64,000 bases of DNA from positions 1,040,963 through 1,104,962 of the forward strand of contig JAUIAY010000001.1 in assembly GCA_030425285.1 (NCBI GenBank). Direction: 5' to 3'. Source of the stretch: Bacteroidia bacterium. Lineage in GTDB: Bacteria; Bacteroidota; Bacteroidia; Flavobacteriales; Flavobacteriaceae. Position 1 is the first letter of the stretch; the number at the start of each line of letters is the position of its first letter. Both the position numbers and the translations under genes were made by a program. Below the pieces are notes generated by a model. It ran no database searches, was not told where the DNA came from, and saw only the letters and a list, made by a program, of their open reading frames with translations. Positions 1 to 8,318 of the stretch are shown here, one piece after another.

Positions 1-337
1 GTTGTGAAACCAGTCTCAATCCATCTTCAAAATTTAAGGTGCCATTGGCAACCAATGCAGAAAATTCTCCTAACGAATGACCTGCAACCATATCAGGCTT
101 AAAACTATCTCCTAATGTTTTGGCTAGAATAACAGAGTGTAAAAATATAGCAGGTTGTGTAACCTTGGTTTGTTTTAAATCATCGGCTGAACCTTCAAAC
201 ATGGTATCTGTAATAGAAAACCCTAAAATTTCGTTAGCGCGTTCAAAAAGCTCTTGAGCTAACGATGAGTTTTCGTAAAGATCCAATCCCATTCCAGTAA
301 ACTGGGCACCTTGACCAGGAAATATATATGCGTTCAT
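1..337 (-). CDS. fabD: Malonyl-CoA:ACP transacylase, N-terminal part (cut by window edge)
   Basis: This is the first 112 codons of FabD, which transfers malonyl groups from CoA to acyl carrier protein at the start of fatty acid synthesis in the cytosol. The translation opens MNAYIFPGQGAQFTGMG, the family's N-terminal GQG motif. The nucleophile-elbow motif GHSLGEFSA, containing the catalytic serine, lies near residue 87. The ATG at 337 is the only sensible start, and a TATTTTTG element on the same strand lies 23 bases upstream. The rest of the gene is outside the window. The assignment is secure from the two motifs. Confidence 0.95.
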   Translation of the reverse strand, partial: MNAYIFPGQGAQFTGMGLDLYENSSLAQELFERANEILGFSITDTMFEGSADDLKQTKVTQPAIFLHSVILAKTLGDSFKPDMVAGHSLGEFSALVANGTLNFEDGLRLVSQ

Positions 338-359
338 AAATTTCAAATTTTATTTGGTG

Positions 360-367
360 CAAAAATA
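360..367 (-). promoter_or_regulatory. Bacteroidota -7 promoter element for fabD
   Basis: The minus strand reads TATTTTTG, matching the TAnnTTTG consensus of the primary sigma factor in Bacteroidota, 23 bases before the fabD ATG. No clear TTG was seen at the -33 position, so the call rests on one element and its placement. Confidence 0.5.
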
Positions 368-419
368 AGAATTATATCTTTAAAAGAATTAGCTATTAAA
401 ATGTTGAAGGAAGAATCTG

Positions 420-1328
420 TTAAGTTCTTTTATAAGTTATAAATGAAAAAGCGTACTGATGCTTTTTATCCTTGTCGTGAAATGTTTTATTGACTTCTTT
501 CCAAGCAGATTTGTCAACTTCAGGAAAGAAGGTATCGGCATTTTCAAAGGTTTCATGAACTCTTGTCAGTTCAATTGTATCGGCAAAGGGCATAGCCTGT
601 TTATAAATTTCGCCGCCACCAATAACAAACGGTTGCTTGTCGTTTCTTGCAGCGTCAAAAGCATCATCTAAATTATTGACCACAATCACACCGTTGGGAA
701 CTTGGTAATTGTTTTGACGTGTTATAACAATATGTGTTCTATTTGGCAAAGGCTTTGGAAAACTCTCAAAGGTTTTGCGGCCCATGATAATGTGATGGCC
801 ATTGGTGAGGCTTTTAAACCTTTTAAGGTCATCACTTAAATGCCAAATAAGGTCATTGTCTTTTCCAATGGCATTATCTTCTCCAGCAGCTACAATAAGC
901 GTTATTTCAGAATTTTTAGTGGTCTTCGCTAAAGTTTTTTTTTCAGTAGGAAGCGGATAGTCTTTGTCAACCTGCTTTTGAAGTTCGGCAATACGTTCTT
1001 TTTGTTTGGCTACTAATTGATTGAGTTGTTTTTGCTCCCAATTCTTACTTAATAGTTTTGATGTGATAAATACATTAAACAGATGGTAAACAAACAGAAA
1101 TAACCAGATTAAAATGGCGTAAACAAACCAATCTACACCAAAAAAAGTAACGTCTTTCGCTATATCTAAAACTAGATTGGCAACTATTAAGAAAACAGCA
1201 CCTATTAAGAATACGACAAAATGCGCATACAAGCGTTTTTTTTGTTTTATGCGCTTTTGAGCATTTTTGATAAGTTCTAACTGCTCTTTATCTATTTCTG
1301 GAGCTTGGGTTTTCTTTTTTCCGAACAT
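420..1328 (-). CDS. folA: Dihydrofolate reductase fused to an N-terminal 2TM membrane domain
   Basis: The C-terminal part (about residues 141-302) is dihydrofolate reductase, which regenerates tetrahydrofolate from dihydrofolate with NADPH. Visible motifs are IVAAGEDNAIGKDNDLIWHL, the acidic active-site stretch in SDDLKRFK, the cofactor-binding MGRKTFESFP, and VIGGGEIY. The N-terminal part carries two hydrophobic helices (about 36-55 and 66-88) with basic flanks, like the 2TM domain family, followed by a charged, probably coiled stretch (95-130). Ordinary FolA is about 160 residues, so this is a genuine in-frame fusion that would anchor the enzyme to the inner membrane. thyA, its metabolic partner that produces dihydrofolate, lies 1.7 kb upstream on the same strand. 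Confidence 0.92.
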   Translation of the reverse strand: MFGKKKTQAPEIDKEQLELIKNAQKRIKQKKRLYAHFVVFLIGAVFLIVANLVLDIAKDVTFFGVDWFVYAILIWLFLFVYHLFNVFITSKLLSKNWEQKQLNQLVAKQKERIAELQKQVDKDYPLPTEKKTLAKTTKNSEITLIVAAGEDNAIGKDNDLIWHLSDDLKRFKSLTNGHHIIMGRKTFESFPKPLPNRTHIVITRQNNYQVPNGVIVVNNLDDAFDAARNDKQPFVIGGGEIYKQAMPFADTIELTRVHETFENADTFFPEVDKSAWKEVNKTFHDKDKKHQYAFSFITYKRT

Positions 1329-1384
1329 GGCTTGTTGTTATGTCATGTAAATTTAACTTTTTTCTGGCATTAACAGGTTAGAAG

Positions 1385-2185
1385 TTAAAAATATATGGTC
1401 ATTAATATTTCCATGTCAACACTTGTCGGTTTTCCATTTTTATACCCAGGACTTTTTAATTTTGGCATACGTTTTAGGACATTGATTGCTTCAGCAGCCA
1501 TTTCGCGTTTGTGGGCTTTGGCAGTAATATTTTCTAATTTGCCCTTTTTATTAATAGTAAAGCTTACCAAAAATTGTGTGGTTTTGTCTAAAGGGAATAA
1601 TTTGTCAGCCAACTCATAGTTGATACTAACTTTAATGTAGTCCATGATTTTTTGGGTAGTACACTCTTTTTGGGCCTTGTAACTTAATGTTGGGTCGCAG
1701 CTCCTATAGACCGGAAAAGATTTATTACTTGAATTATCAACCCCAAATTTTATTGGCAGGTAATAAGGGACTCTGACGGGTTTGCCATCTATAAGGCCGG
1801 GTTCCATTTTTGGTAGTAGTTCAACTACTCTTTCAGCTTCCTTATTTGCTTCGGGTGAATCTCCTTTGGTTAAAATATCAGAAATATCTCCATTTTTATT
1901 AATTTTAAAGAAAACACTAATCCTATATTCTCCATTTGCTAAATTGAGCTCTTCACCTATGTTATAGTTGAAATGTTTTTTAACGTGATTAATCATTCTC
2001 TCATTCATACACTCCTTAAGAGCTTGATTCCCCATATTACGATCACAACCTGGGAAAATAGGAACTTTTTCAATGCTATTTGTGTCTACTTTATTTAAAT
2101 CTTCAGAATTAAGAGTGATTGTATTTTCTTGAGCGAAAAAGTATGTGCTTGAAAATAAAAAATAGAATAAGAAAAAGTGTTTCAA
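1385..2185 (-). CDS. Exported protein with two tandem TonB C-terminal-like domains
   Basis: A 266-residue protein with a signal peptide (MKHFFLFYFLFSSTYFFAQE). Two homologous halves follow, at about residues 42-150 and 159-266. Each opens with a Cys-containing VPIFPGCD or FPVYRSCD segment, continues with an E-C motif (KECMNERM, KECTTQKI), a beta hairpin (FFKINKNGDI, SFTINKKGKL), and a closing K-x-M/P-K/x-M/P-G-x-x-x-G-K-P motif. This is the architecture of the C-terminal domain of flavobacterial TonB-like proteins, but no N-terminal transmembrane anchor or proline-rich linker is present. The start is TTG at 2185; no ATG precedes the signal peptide. Function is unknown; a periplasmic role is inferred. 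Confidence 0.75.
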   Translation of the reverse strand: MKHFFLFYFLFSSTYFFAQENTITLNSEDLNKVDTNSIEKVPIFPGCDRNMGNQALKECMNERMINHVKKHFNYNIGEELNLANGEYRISVFFKINKNGDISDILTKGDSPEANKEAERVVELLPKMEPGLIDGKPVRVPYYLPIKFGVDNSSNKSFPVYRSCDPTLSYKAQKECTTQKIMDYIKVSINYELADKLFPLDKTTQFLVSFTINKKGKLENITAKAHKREMAAEAINVLKRMPKLKSPGYKNGKPTSVDMEILMTIYF

Positions 2186-2235
2186 GATAATTATTTTAGT
2201 TTGGAATTTTGATAATAATTAGACCTGTAGAGGGT

Positions 2236-3033
2236 TTAATACTTAACACGTAAAACACCTGTTTTTATATATTCGTTGTATGTTTTCATTTCGTTAAACA
2301 AACGCAAAGATACTGGAACTCTATAGTTTGAATCTTTTGTTAATAGAAACTTGTTTTTAAATTTTAAATCCCCAGTTTTAAATTCTTTTACAACCCTGTC
2401 TGAAAATACAGGGTCTATAGAATATGCGCGGATATTTGTAAGTTCATTAGTTTCAGTTGTTGAGAAGTATAATATAACATCAACAATTCCTGAATTAAAA
2501 TTATTACCGTGATATTTTTTGGCTAAAATTAAATAGGACTTCTCTTTTGGACTTATTGAATATTCGGCAGAAGAAGAATATATTCTGCGAATAGGAATAA
2601 ACTTAAATTCAGAATTAACTCTAAATTCAGGTTTAAAATCAATTTGAAAATCATAAGGATTATTATTATATACGGCAATAGCTGGTGTGAATTTAGGTAG
2701 TGATTTTAAAACCGAAATTATTTTAGTATTAAAAAAATCAACATTAGTGTAAACCATGATATCTTTTTCATTTACAATCCCTTTTGAGTTAATTATGTAA
2801 CTTAAATCAAATTCAATGGAATCATTGATACTGAAATATTTTTTAATAAAAGTTGACTCAATATTTTCTGAAATAAAATCTTGAGTTTTATACCTGATTT
2901 CTTCTAATTTTCTTTCAGGTGAGTTCGTAGTAATTCCGCCTTTAAAAGTAGGATAGCCTTTAGTCAAGTTACTTTGAGCTAATAGAAATAAAGGGCATAA
3001 GAACAAACAAAGCTGAAAAAGTAATTTTTTCAT
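2236..3033 (-). CDS. Exported protein, distant TonB-C-like fold, function unknown
   Basis: A 265-residue protein beginning with a signal peptide (MKKLLFQLCLFLCPLFLLAQ). Around residues 60-135 the pattern FDLSYIINSKGIVNEKDI followed by ISVLKSLPKFTPAI resembles the beta hairpin and closing helix of TonB C-terminal domains, but it is diverged. The C-terminal half may repeat the fold more loosely (VDVILYFSTTETNELTNIRA). It is followed by the related gene at 1385-2185 on the same strand (50-base gap) and lies 9 bases after thyA, so co-transcription with thyA is likely. It is not a recognisable enzyme. The exported location is well supported; the function is not. Confidence 0.65.
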   Translation of the reverse strand: MKKLLFQLCLFLCPLFLLAQSNLTKGYPTFKGGITTNSPERKLEEIRYKTQDFISENIESTFIKKYFSINDSIEFDLSYIINSKGIVNEKDIMVYTNVDFFNTKIISVLKSLPKFTPAIAVYNNNPYDFQIDFKPEFRVNSEFKFIPIRRIYSSSAEYSISPKEKSYLILAKKYHGNNFNSGIVDVILYFSTTETNELTNIRAYSIDPVFSDRVVKEFKTGDLKFKNKFLLTKDSNYRVPVSLRLFNEMKTYNEYIKTGVLRVKY

Positions 3034-3042
3034 ACAAATATT

Positions 3043-3867
3043 TTAAACAGCAACTACACCTTTGATATGCGGATGCGGATTATAATCTACTAGCGTAAAA
3101 TCTTCAAAGCTAAAATCAAAAATATCTGTCACTTCTGGATTAATAATCATTTTTGGTAAAGGTCTGACATCGCGAGATAATTGCAGTTCTAATTGTTCGT
3201 AGTGATTGCTGTAAATATGAGCATCACCAAAAGTGTGTATAAAATCACCTGGTTGATAACCGCAAACCTGTGCCATCATCATAGTGAAAAGGGCATAAGA
3301 AGCAATGTTAAAGGGAACACCTAAAAATATGTCGGCACTACGTTGGTATAACTGACATGATAGTTTGCCATTAGCAACGTAAAACTGAAAAAATGCATGA
3401 CAAGGCGGTAAGGCAGCTTTCCCATTAGCCACATTTTCTGAAAACGATTTTGATGTATCTGGAAGTACTGAAGGATTCCAAGCAGAAACCAGCATACGAC
3501 GGCTATCTGGGTTGGTTTTTAGTGTTTGGATAACATCTTTTATTTGATCTATATCGTCGCTATTCCAATTGCGCCACTGGTGCCCATAAACAGGACCTAA
3601 ATTACCGTTCTCGTCGGCCCATTCATTCCAAATTCTAACACCGTTTTCTGTTAGGTAATTGATGTTGGTATCACCTTTTAAAAACCACAATAATTCGTAA
3701 ATAATAGACTTTAAATGCAATTTTTTGGTGGTTACCATAGGGAAACCTTCACTTAAATCAAAACGCATTTGGTAACCAAAAACACTTTTGGTACCTGTTC
3801 CAGTTCGATCTGATTTTTCATTGCCATTTTCTAAAACATGTTTTACAAGGTCATGATATTGCTTCAT
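3043..3867 (-). CDS. thyA: Thymidylate synthase
   Basis: ThyA methylates dUMP to dTMP using methylene-tetrahydrofolate and releases dihydrofolate. The 274-residue translation contains the phosphate-binding RTGTGT, the catalytic cysteine in [12 protein letters not shown], the second conserved segment [13 protein letters not shown], and GDAHIYSNH. The ATG at 3867 gives [15 protein letters not shown], which matches the usual N-terminus; an in-frame TTG two codons upstream is less likely. The downstream dihydrofolate reductase (420-1328) recycles its product. Assignment is secure. Confidence 0.97.
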   Translation of the reverse strand: MKQYHDLVKHVLENGNEKSDRTGTGTKSVFGYQMRFDLSEGFPMVTTKKLHLKSIIYELLWFLKGDTNINYLTENGVRIWNEWADENGNLGPVYGHQWRNWNSDDIDQIKDVIQTLKTNPDSRRMLVSAWNPSVLPDTSKSFSENVANGKAALPPCHAFFQFYVANGKLSCQLYQRSADIFLGVPFNIASYALFTMMMAQVCGYQPGDFIHTFGDAHIYSNHYEQLELQLSRDVRPLPKMIINPEVTDIFDFSFEDFTLVDYNPHPHIKGVVAV

Positions 3868-3970
3868 CTTCAATTAAATTTACTAGGAAATAAAAATAGA
3901 AAAAAGGGCTAAATCAGAATGATTCAACCGATAAATTCTATTAAAAGTTATTAACTAAATCAGATAGCAA

Positions 3971-5689
3971 TTAACCAATGATCATTCCTGCAATGGTTGC
4001 TGAAATTAAGGAGGCTATTGTTCCGCCAATTAAAGCTTTCATTCCAAATTCAGATAAGGTCTTGCGTTGCCCAGGAGCTAACGAACCTATACCGCCAATT
4101 TGGATACCGATGGAAGCAAAATTTGCAAAACCACATAGCATGTAAGTTGCCATGATGATTGACTTGTTGTAGTTTAGATGCGTAGCATTAGCAACGTTTT
4201 TTAAGTCGGCCAATTGAATGTAACCAACAAATTCACTGGCGGCCAATTTAATGCCCAAAAGTTGTCCCATCATCATCATATCCTCTTTGGCAACACCTAT
4301 AAGCCACATAAGCGGGGCAAAGACATAACCTAAAATAAGTTCCAAAGATAAATTCTGATAAGGAGTGTTTTCTGCTATCCATGAGTTTATGCCTGAAAAA
4401 CTACCAATCTGCAGAAAAATATAGTTAATCATGGCTATAAAAGCTACAAAGACCAAAAGCATGGCACCAACGTTAACTGCTAATCGCAAACCTTCGGTAG
4501 TACCATTGGCAATAGCATCTAAAAAATTTGAGCCAATTTTTTCAGATTCAACGGTTACATCTGTATTGATTTCTTCGGTTTGTGGATATAATATTTTTGA
4601 AATCACAATGGCACCAGGAGCTGCCATAACCGAAGCTGCCAATAAGTGTTTAGCGTAAACCAAACGTAATGCAGGATCATCACCACCCAAAAACCCTATG
4701 TAAGCAGCTAAAACTGCACCAGCAACTGTTGCCATACCACCAATCATGACTAATAACATTTCAGACTTATTCATTTTCTCCAAATAAGCCTTAATGAGTA
4801 ATGGTGCTTCCGTTTGACCTAAAAATATATTTCCAGCTACACTTAAACTTTCAGCACCAGAAATCTTTAATAATTTAGAAAGTAACCAACCAAATGCTTT
4901 TACAACTCTTTGGATAATCCCCAAATAAAATAGAACAGAAGTTAAAGCAGAAAAGAACAAAATAGTAGGTAATACTTGAAAGGCAAAAATGAAACCAAAA
5001 GTGTCCATATCAACCACTAATCCTTCAAATAAGAATTGACTACCTGCTCTAGTAAAATCTAAAACTTTAATAAAGAGTTTTCCAATGGTTTCAAAAATCT
5101 TTTGAATAATTGGTACTTTTAGCACACCAACAGCAATAACCAATTGAAAGGCAAGACCTATGCCTACTGTTTTCCAATTAATAGCGCGTCTATTACTACT
5201 GAATAAAAAGGCTATGAATATGAGTGATATCATACCCAAAATACCGCGCCAAAGACTATTAAAAGAGAATCCTTGACTTGGGATTATAGTATCCTCATTA
5301 CTAATTGTAGTTATTGCGTTTTTGGCTTGTTGTGGTTCTGGTAAGGATTTAAAACGATATTTTGTGCTGTTCTCAACAAAGACCAATGTTGAGTCAGTAA
5401 GTTCCGATATTTTATATCTTCTAATAGTATCATTTGGCTGATTGTAATAAAATACCAAAAGATTGTTTTGATGGATGTAGTCTCCTGAAGCTTCAAGATT
5501 TCTAGATGTAATATTGTATTTAAAATCACCTTTGTCTAAAACAAAAACATCAGATTCTGATAATTCAAATAGGTTGGAAACAGTATCGTTTTCTATTGCC
5601 TGAAACTGCCATTTTTTTTGAATACTTTGGGCGTTTAATGTGGTTAGGCCAAAAAAAATAGCCGCAAAAGCTACTAAAAACTGTTTCAT
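3971..5689 (-). CDS. Concentrative nucleoside transporter with an N-terminal exported domain
   Basis: Residues about 140-572 form a CNT-family nucleoside transporter (NupC-like): a gate-domain region around TILFFSALTSVLFYLG, the substrate-binding motif GQTEAPLL, and C-terminal LGYVFAPLMWLIGVAKEDM and GFANFASIGIQIGGIGSLAP. It would import nucleosides with a cation across the inner membrane. Ahead of the first helix lies a signal peptide (ending TTLNAQS) and about 110 residues of beta-rich sequence resembling a small lipocalin-like domain. That domain would sit in the periplasm and is absent from enterobacterial NupC. It lies about 100 bases upstream of thyA and 6 bases downstream of the nuclease gene, in a nucleotide-metabolism neighbourhood. 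Confidence 0.9.
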   Translation of the reverse strand: MKQFLVAFAAIFFGLTTLNAQSIQKKWQFQAIENDTVSNLFELSESDVFVLDKGDFKYNITSRNLEASGDYIHQNNLLVFYYNQPNDTIRRYKISELTDSTLVFVENSTKYRFKSLPEPQQAKNAITTISNEDTIIPSQGFSFNSLWRGILGMISLIFIAFLFSSNRRAINWKTVGIGLAFQLVIAVGVLKVPIIQKIFETIGKLFIKVLDFTRAGSQFLFEGLVVDMDTFGFIFAFQVLPTILFFSALTSVLFYLGIIQRVVKAFGWLLSKLLKISGAESLSVAGNIFLGQTEAPLLIKAYLEKMNKSEMLLVMIGGMATVAGAVLAAYIGFLGGDDPALRLVYAKHLLAASVMAAPGAIVISKILYPQTEEINTDVTVESEKIGSNFLDAIANGTTEGLRLAVNVGAMLLVFVAFIAMINYIFLQIGSFSGINSWIAENTPYQNLSLELILGYVFAPLMWLIGVAKEDMMMMGQLLGIKLAASEFVGYIQLADLKNVANATHLNYNKSIIMATYMLCGFANFASIGIQIGGIGSLAPGQRKTLSEFGMKALIGGTIASLISATIAGMIIG

Positions 5690-5695
5690 AGTTTG

Positions 5696-6310
5696 TTATC
5701 GTTTAGAAATTTCGTCTCGAATCTTGGCTGCCTTTTCGTAGTCTTCATTAGCAACGGCCTCATCCAATAGGTTGTGTAGTTCGTCTAAAGTTTTACTTTT
5801 ATAACTTTCATGAACAGTACCTGTTTCAACTTCTTCTGCTATTAAATCGTCTACAAGTACACTGTCTTCTTCAGATTCGTCTTCTTTTTCAGGATTAATT
5901 TTTAAGTAAATTCCAGCCTTGTCCAAGATGTTTTTGTAAGTAAAAATAGGTGCCTGAAAACGCAGTGCCAAGGCAATGGCATCACTGGTTCTGGCATCTA
6001 TGATTTCCTCAATTTTATCGCGTTCACAAATAATGCTTGAATAAAACACACCATCAACCAATTTATGGATAATGACTTGCTTAACAACAATATCAAAACG
6101 ATCGGCGAAATTTTTAAAAAGATCGTGGGTTAAAGGTCTAGGTGGTCTAATCTCCTTTTCAAGAGCAATGGCAATGGATTGTGCTTCAAAAGCACCAATA
6201 ACAATTGGTAACTTTCGGTCGCTATCTACTTCATTCAATATTAAGGCATAAGCGCCATTTTGTGTCTGGCTATAGGAAATACCTTTTATTTTCAGTCGAA
6301 CTAAACTCAT
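5696..6310 (-). CDS. Bifunctional nuclease family (DUF151) protein with C-terminal UVR motif
   Basis: Residues 1-135 form the DUF151/BFN domain (LVRLKIKGISYSQTQNG, then LPIVIGAFEAQSIAIALE and ARTSDAIALALRFQAPIF). Some family members have been reported to act as nucleases; the substrate here is unknown. After an acidic linker (about 140-165), residues 170-204 match a UVR motif (LDELHNLLDEAVANEDYEKA, then AKIRDEISKR), the UvrB-UvrC interaction helix pair. The combination is common in Bacteroidota. The stop lies 6 bases before the transporter start, so the pair is probably translated from one message. The family call is firm, the biochemical role less so. Confidence 0.9.
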   Translation of the reverse strand: MSLVRLKIKGISYSQTQNGAYALILNEVDSDRKLPIVIGAFEAQSIAIALEKEIRPPRPLTHDLFKNFADRFDIVVKQVIIHKLVDGVFYSSIICERDKIEEIIDARTSDAIALALRFQAPIFTYKNILDKAGIYLKINPEKEDESEEDSVLVDDLIAEEVETGTVHESYKSKTLDELHNLLDEAVANEDYEKAAKIRDEISKR

Positions 6311-6311
6311 A

Positions 6312-6400
6312 GGCTGTTAAAAAGCAAAGAACTGTTTAAATTAGGACTTTACCAAACTGTAACACACAGTTTTTGGTACATTAAACTAATTTAAACAGCC
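6312..6400. repeat. Large nested inverted repeat between etfA and the nuclease gene
   Basis: Outer arms are CTGTTTAAATTAG (6332-6344) and CTAATTTAAACAG (6386-6398), an exact 13-base match. Nested inside are ACCAAACTGT (6351-6360) and ACAGTTTTTGGT (6366-6377) around the loop AACAC. A second copy of the left arm's start, GGCTGTTAAA (6312-6321), can pair with TTTAAACAGCC (6390-6400), offering an alternative fold. It could terminate or process the etfBA message, or be a small mobile palindrome. No long T run follows on the minus strand, so it is not a textbook terminator. Confidence 0.6.
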
Positions 6401-6430
6401 CTTTATAAATACAATTTAAAAAAAATATAT

Positions 6431-7390
6431 TTATTGTTGTGCCTTAAATGCTTTTAAATTCTCTATCAACTTTGGAACAACTTCAAACGCATCGCCAACA
6501 ATTCCGTAGTCGGCAGCCTTGAAAAATGGTGCTTCTGGATCGGTATTGATAACCACCTTAACTTTTGAAGCGTTGATTCCCGCCAAATGTTGGATTGCTC
6601 CTGAAATTCCCACAGCAATATAAAGGTTAGAAGCTACAGGCTTACCTGTTTGTCCTACGTGTTCGCTATGAGGTCTCCATCCTAAATCACTTACTGGCTT
6701 TGAACATGCTGTTGCAGCACCTAAAACATCGGCTAATTCTTCTATCATACCCCAATTTTCAGGACCTTTTAAACCACGTCCTCCAGAAACAACTATTTCG
6801 GCATCAGCTATAGTGACCTTTCCAGTTACTTTATCAACTGACTCAACAGAAACACCCAATTCAGGAATGCTAGGTGAGAAGTCTTCTGCAGTTGCAGAAC
6901 CTGAAGATTCTACTAAACCAAAAGCATTTTTGGAAACACCTACTAATTTGACATCGGTATTGATTGCTGTCGAGTTGAACGCTTTATTGGTGAAAGCTGT
7001 TCTTTTAACTGTAAAAGGAGACACACTGCTTGGAGCTTCCACAACGTTAGAAGCGTAACCAGCTTGCAGTTCGATGGCTAAAAGCGGCGCTAGATATTTA
7101 CTGTCGGCACTAGAGCTAACAACCACTACTTGGGCACCTTCATTTTTAGTTGCTTGAGCTATAGCACTTGCGTAAGCTTTTGCATTAAAGGATTCTAATT
7201 GTGAATTGGTAACTTTTAAAACCTTATCAACACCATGATTGCCTAAAGCACTCACATCACTGGCGTTAAATGCAATGGCAGTGACAGATGTTCCCATTTG
7301 ATCGGCAACAGCCTTGGCATAGGAAGCCACCTCCAACGCGGTTTTCTTAAATTTTCCGTTTTCTGATTCTGTATATACTAAAACTGACAT
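6431..7390 (-). CDS. etfA: Electron transfer flavoprotein, alpha subunit
   Basis: EtfA binds the FAD of the heterodimeric electron carrier that takes electrons from acyl-CoA dehydrogenases and passes them to ETF-quinone oxidoreductase. The 319-residue product has the expected N-terminal Rossmann-like domain (MSVLVYTESENGKFKKTALE) and the C-terminal FAD domain with VVSGGRGLKGPENW, GATACSKPVSDLGW, HSEHVGQTGKPV, YIAVGISGAIQHLAGI and VINTDPEAPFFKAADYGIVG. It starts 23 bases after etfB in the standard etfB-etfA order. Assignment is secure. Confidence 0.97.
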   Translation of the reverse strand: MSVLVYTESENGKFKKTALEVASYAKAVADQMGTSVTAIAFNASDVSALGNHGVDKVLKVTNSQLESFNAKAYASAIAQATKNEGAQVVVVSSSADSKYLAPLLAIELQAGYASNVVEAPSSVSPFTVKRTAFTNKAFNSTAINTDVKLVGVSKNAFGLVESSGSATAEDFSPSIPELGVSVESVDKVTGKVTIADAEIVVSGGRGLKGPENWGMIEELADVLGAATACSKPVSDLGWRPHSEHVGQTGKPVASNLYIAVGISGAIQHLAGINASKVKVVINTDPEAPFFKAADYGIVGDAFEVVPKLIENLKAFKAQQ

Positions 7391-7413
7391 TTTCTTTTCT
7401 TTTTGTACGTTAA

Positions 7414-8160
7414 TTAAATGACTTTGGCTTCGTTATGTAATAAATTCACTAGTTCTTGAACATTGTCTGCATCAACTAACTTGACAGCACCTTTTGGAGC
7501 TGGTTTTTCAAACTTTACAGAGTCTGTTTCGGCTTGAGCATTTGCAGGTTCAACAACTTGTAATGGCTTTTGACGTGCCATCATAATACCACGCATATTA
7601 GGAATGCGCAAATCGCTTTCTTCAACCAAGCCTTTTTGACCGCCAATAACTAAAGGCAAAGATGTTGAAACGGTTTCTTTACCACCATCAATTTCTCTAA
7701 CAGCTTTAGCATTGTTGCCATCTACTTCAAGGCTGATACAGTTATTTACGAAGTTGGCATTGGTCAGTCCGGCTAACATACCAGGAACCATTCCACCATT
7801 ATAGTCAATAGATTCACGACCAGCAATAACCAAATCGTAACCGCCATCTTGTACAACTTTTGCTAATTCTTTGGCAACTTGAAAACCGTCTTTAGCAGCA
7901 GTATTAACTCGTATAGCACTATCGGCACCTATAGCCAAAGCTTTACGAAGTGTTGGTTCAGTTTCTGGACCACCTACATTGGCAACCGTAACGTTGGCGC
8001 CTTGTTTTTCCTTAAACCACATGGCTCTAGTTAAGCCAAATTCGTCATTTGGATTGATGACAAATTGCACGCCGTTAGTGTCAAATTGGGTGTCGTTGTC
8101 CGTAAAATTAATCTTGGAAGTCGTATCAGGAACATGACTAATACATACTAATATTTTCAT
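7414..8160 (-). CDS. etfB: Electron transfer flavoprotein, beta subunit
   Basis: EtfB is the partner of EtfA and holds the AMP molecule. The 248-residue sequence opens MKILVCISHVPDTTSKINF and contains the signature region VIAGRESIDYNGGMVPGMLA, followed by the VREIDGGKETVSTSLPLVIG stretch typical of the family. It is the first gene of the etfBA pair. The upstream gap (8161-8318) is shared with the divergent pdhB. Length and motifs match ordinary EtfB. Confidence 0.97.
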   Translation of the reverse strand: MKILVCISHVPDTTSKINFTDNDTQFDTNGVQFVINPNDEFGLTRAMWFKEKQGANVTVANVGGPETEPTLRKALAIGADSAIRVNTAAKDGFQVAKELAKVVQDGGYDLVIAGRESIDYNGGMVPGMLAGLTNANFVNNCISLEVDGNNAKAVREIDGGKETVSTSLPLVIGGQKGLVEESDLRIPNMRGIMMARQKPLQVVEPANAQAETDSVKFEKPAPKGAVKLVDADNVQELVNLLHNEAKVI

Positions 8161-8289
8161 ATCGAAATTTTTTAATATAACGTTTGAGTTTTTGAGGTTA
8201 CGAAGTTACTTATTTTATTCTGAATTTTTACTATGCACGCATAATAAATTTTTCATAACATCTTTTAAGTATAGTTTTTCATTTATTCC

Positions 8290-8297
8290 TATTTTTG
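8290..8297 (+). promoter_or_regulatory. Bacteroidota -7 element for pdhB
   Basis: TATTTTTG matches TAnnTTTG and lies 21 bases before the ATG at 8319. An upstream in-frame TTG at 8295 overlaps this element, so it would not be transcribed as a start codon. The -33 element is not obvious. Confidence 0.6.
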
Positions 8298-8318
8298 CTC
8301 TTCATAATTAGTAATTAT

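Noticed and set aside
8295-8318. Upstream TTG start for pdhB
   Set aside because: It overlaps the -7 promoter element, so it would not be in the transcript; ATG 8319 gives the family N-terminus.
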